From contig JAKAMP010000164.1 in NCBI GenBank assembly GCA_021812865.1, positions 1 to 6,668 on the forward strand: a stretch of DNA of 6,668 nt, written 5' to 3'. The translations under genes were made by a program, and so were the position numbers. Below the pieces are notes generated by a model, which searched no databases, was not told the DNA's origin, and saw nothing but the letters and a program-made list of their open reading frames with translations. Every line of letters starts with the position of its first letter. Position 1 is the first letter of the stretch. Of the stretch, positions 6,580 to 6,668 are shown in pieces. This stretch comes from Bacteroidota bacterium (lineage in GTDB: Bacteria > Bacteroidota > Bacteroidia > Bacteroidales > JAAYUG01).

Positions 6580-6668
6580 CGCTATCTATCCAGACCCTGC
6601 CCAATAAAATGCACTGATCACCTGTTGATTTCAGGGTTTTAACAGCTGGGCCGAGTGCCTGTCTCTTC
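6580..6668. other. Intergenic tail, no gene recognised
   Basis: These 89 bp follow the OmpA-family gene to the window edge. Short imperfect inverted repeats occur (ACCCTG at 6594-6599 with CAGGGT at 6632-6637; CTGTTGA at 6622-6628 with TTAACAG at 6639-6645), but none makes a convincing hairpin plus U-tract. I see no clear terminator, promoter or coding start. Confidence 0.4.

Noticed and set aside
6594..6651. Possible terminator after the OmpA-family gene
   Set aside because: The inverted repeats are short (5-7 bp), have large loops and compete with each other, and none is followed by a U-tract.
6659..6667. CTGTCTCTT at the right edge, identical to the first nine bases of the Tn5 mosaic end used in sequencing libraries
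   Set aside because: The next base is C rather than the expected A and the window ends there, so this short match is most likely chance; raw reads or the longer contig would settle it.

Overview
The window reads as chromosomal DNA from a member of the Bacteroidota. The evidence is the mix of protein families (a GH5_7-type mannanase, a lipoprotein mutarotase, a TPR / PD40-propeller / OmpA_C protein), the absence of Shine-Dalgarno sequences before any visible start, and a TAnnTTTG-type -7 box upstream of one operon. Genus cannot be fixed from this sequence alone.

There are three blocks. (1) Positions 1-2478, plus strand: the 3' part of a glycoside hydrolase family 5 beta-mannanase, cut by the left edge of the window, then 44 bp later a complete galM-type aldose 1-epimerase with a lipoprotein signal peptide. 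Together they look like the end of a mannan or galactomannan utilisation cluster, with polysaccharide cleavage outside the cytoplasm and anomer interconversion of the released sugars. (2) Positions 2532-3235, minus strand: a two-gene operon encoding a histidine phosphotransfer (HPt) protein and, 17 bp downstream, a STAS-domain anti-sigma-factor-antagonist-like protein. It converges on block 1, and a perfect 20-bp inverted repeat between the two blocks should act as a terminator in both directions. (3) Positions 3360-6579, plus strand, divergent from block 2: a secreted protein made almost entirely of TPR repeats, then 19 bp later a 706-residue exported protein with TPR, PD40 beta-propeller, carboxypeptidase-regulatory-like and OmpA_C domains. 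That is the domain order known for PorE of the type IX secretion system, although many Bacteroidota carry paralogues of this architecture.

The regulatory DNA is compact: a 124-bp AT-rich divergent region (3236-3359) and the convergent terminator (2480-2522). No RNA gene, CRISPR array, insertion sequence or other mobile element was recognised. No gene-free stretch exceeds 300 bases. The most interesting points are the HPt-STAS pairing, which places a His-phosphorelay component beside a Ser-phosphorylation partner-switch component with no kinase, response regulator or sigma factor in view, and the PorE-like protein that lacks the lipoprotein signal of classical PorE.
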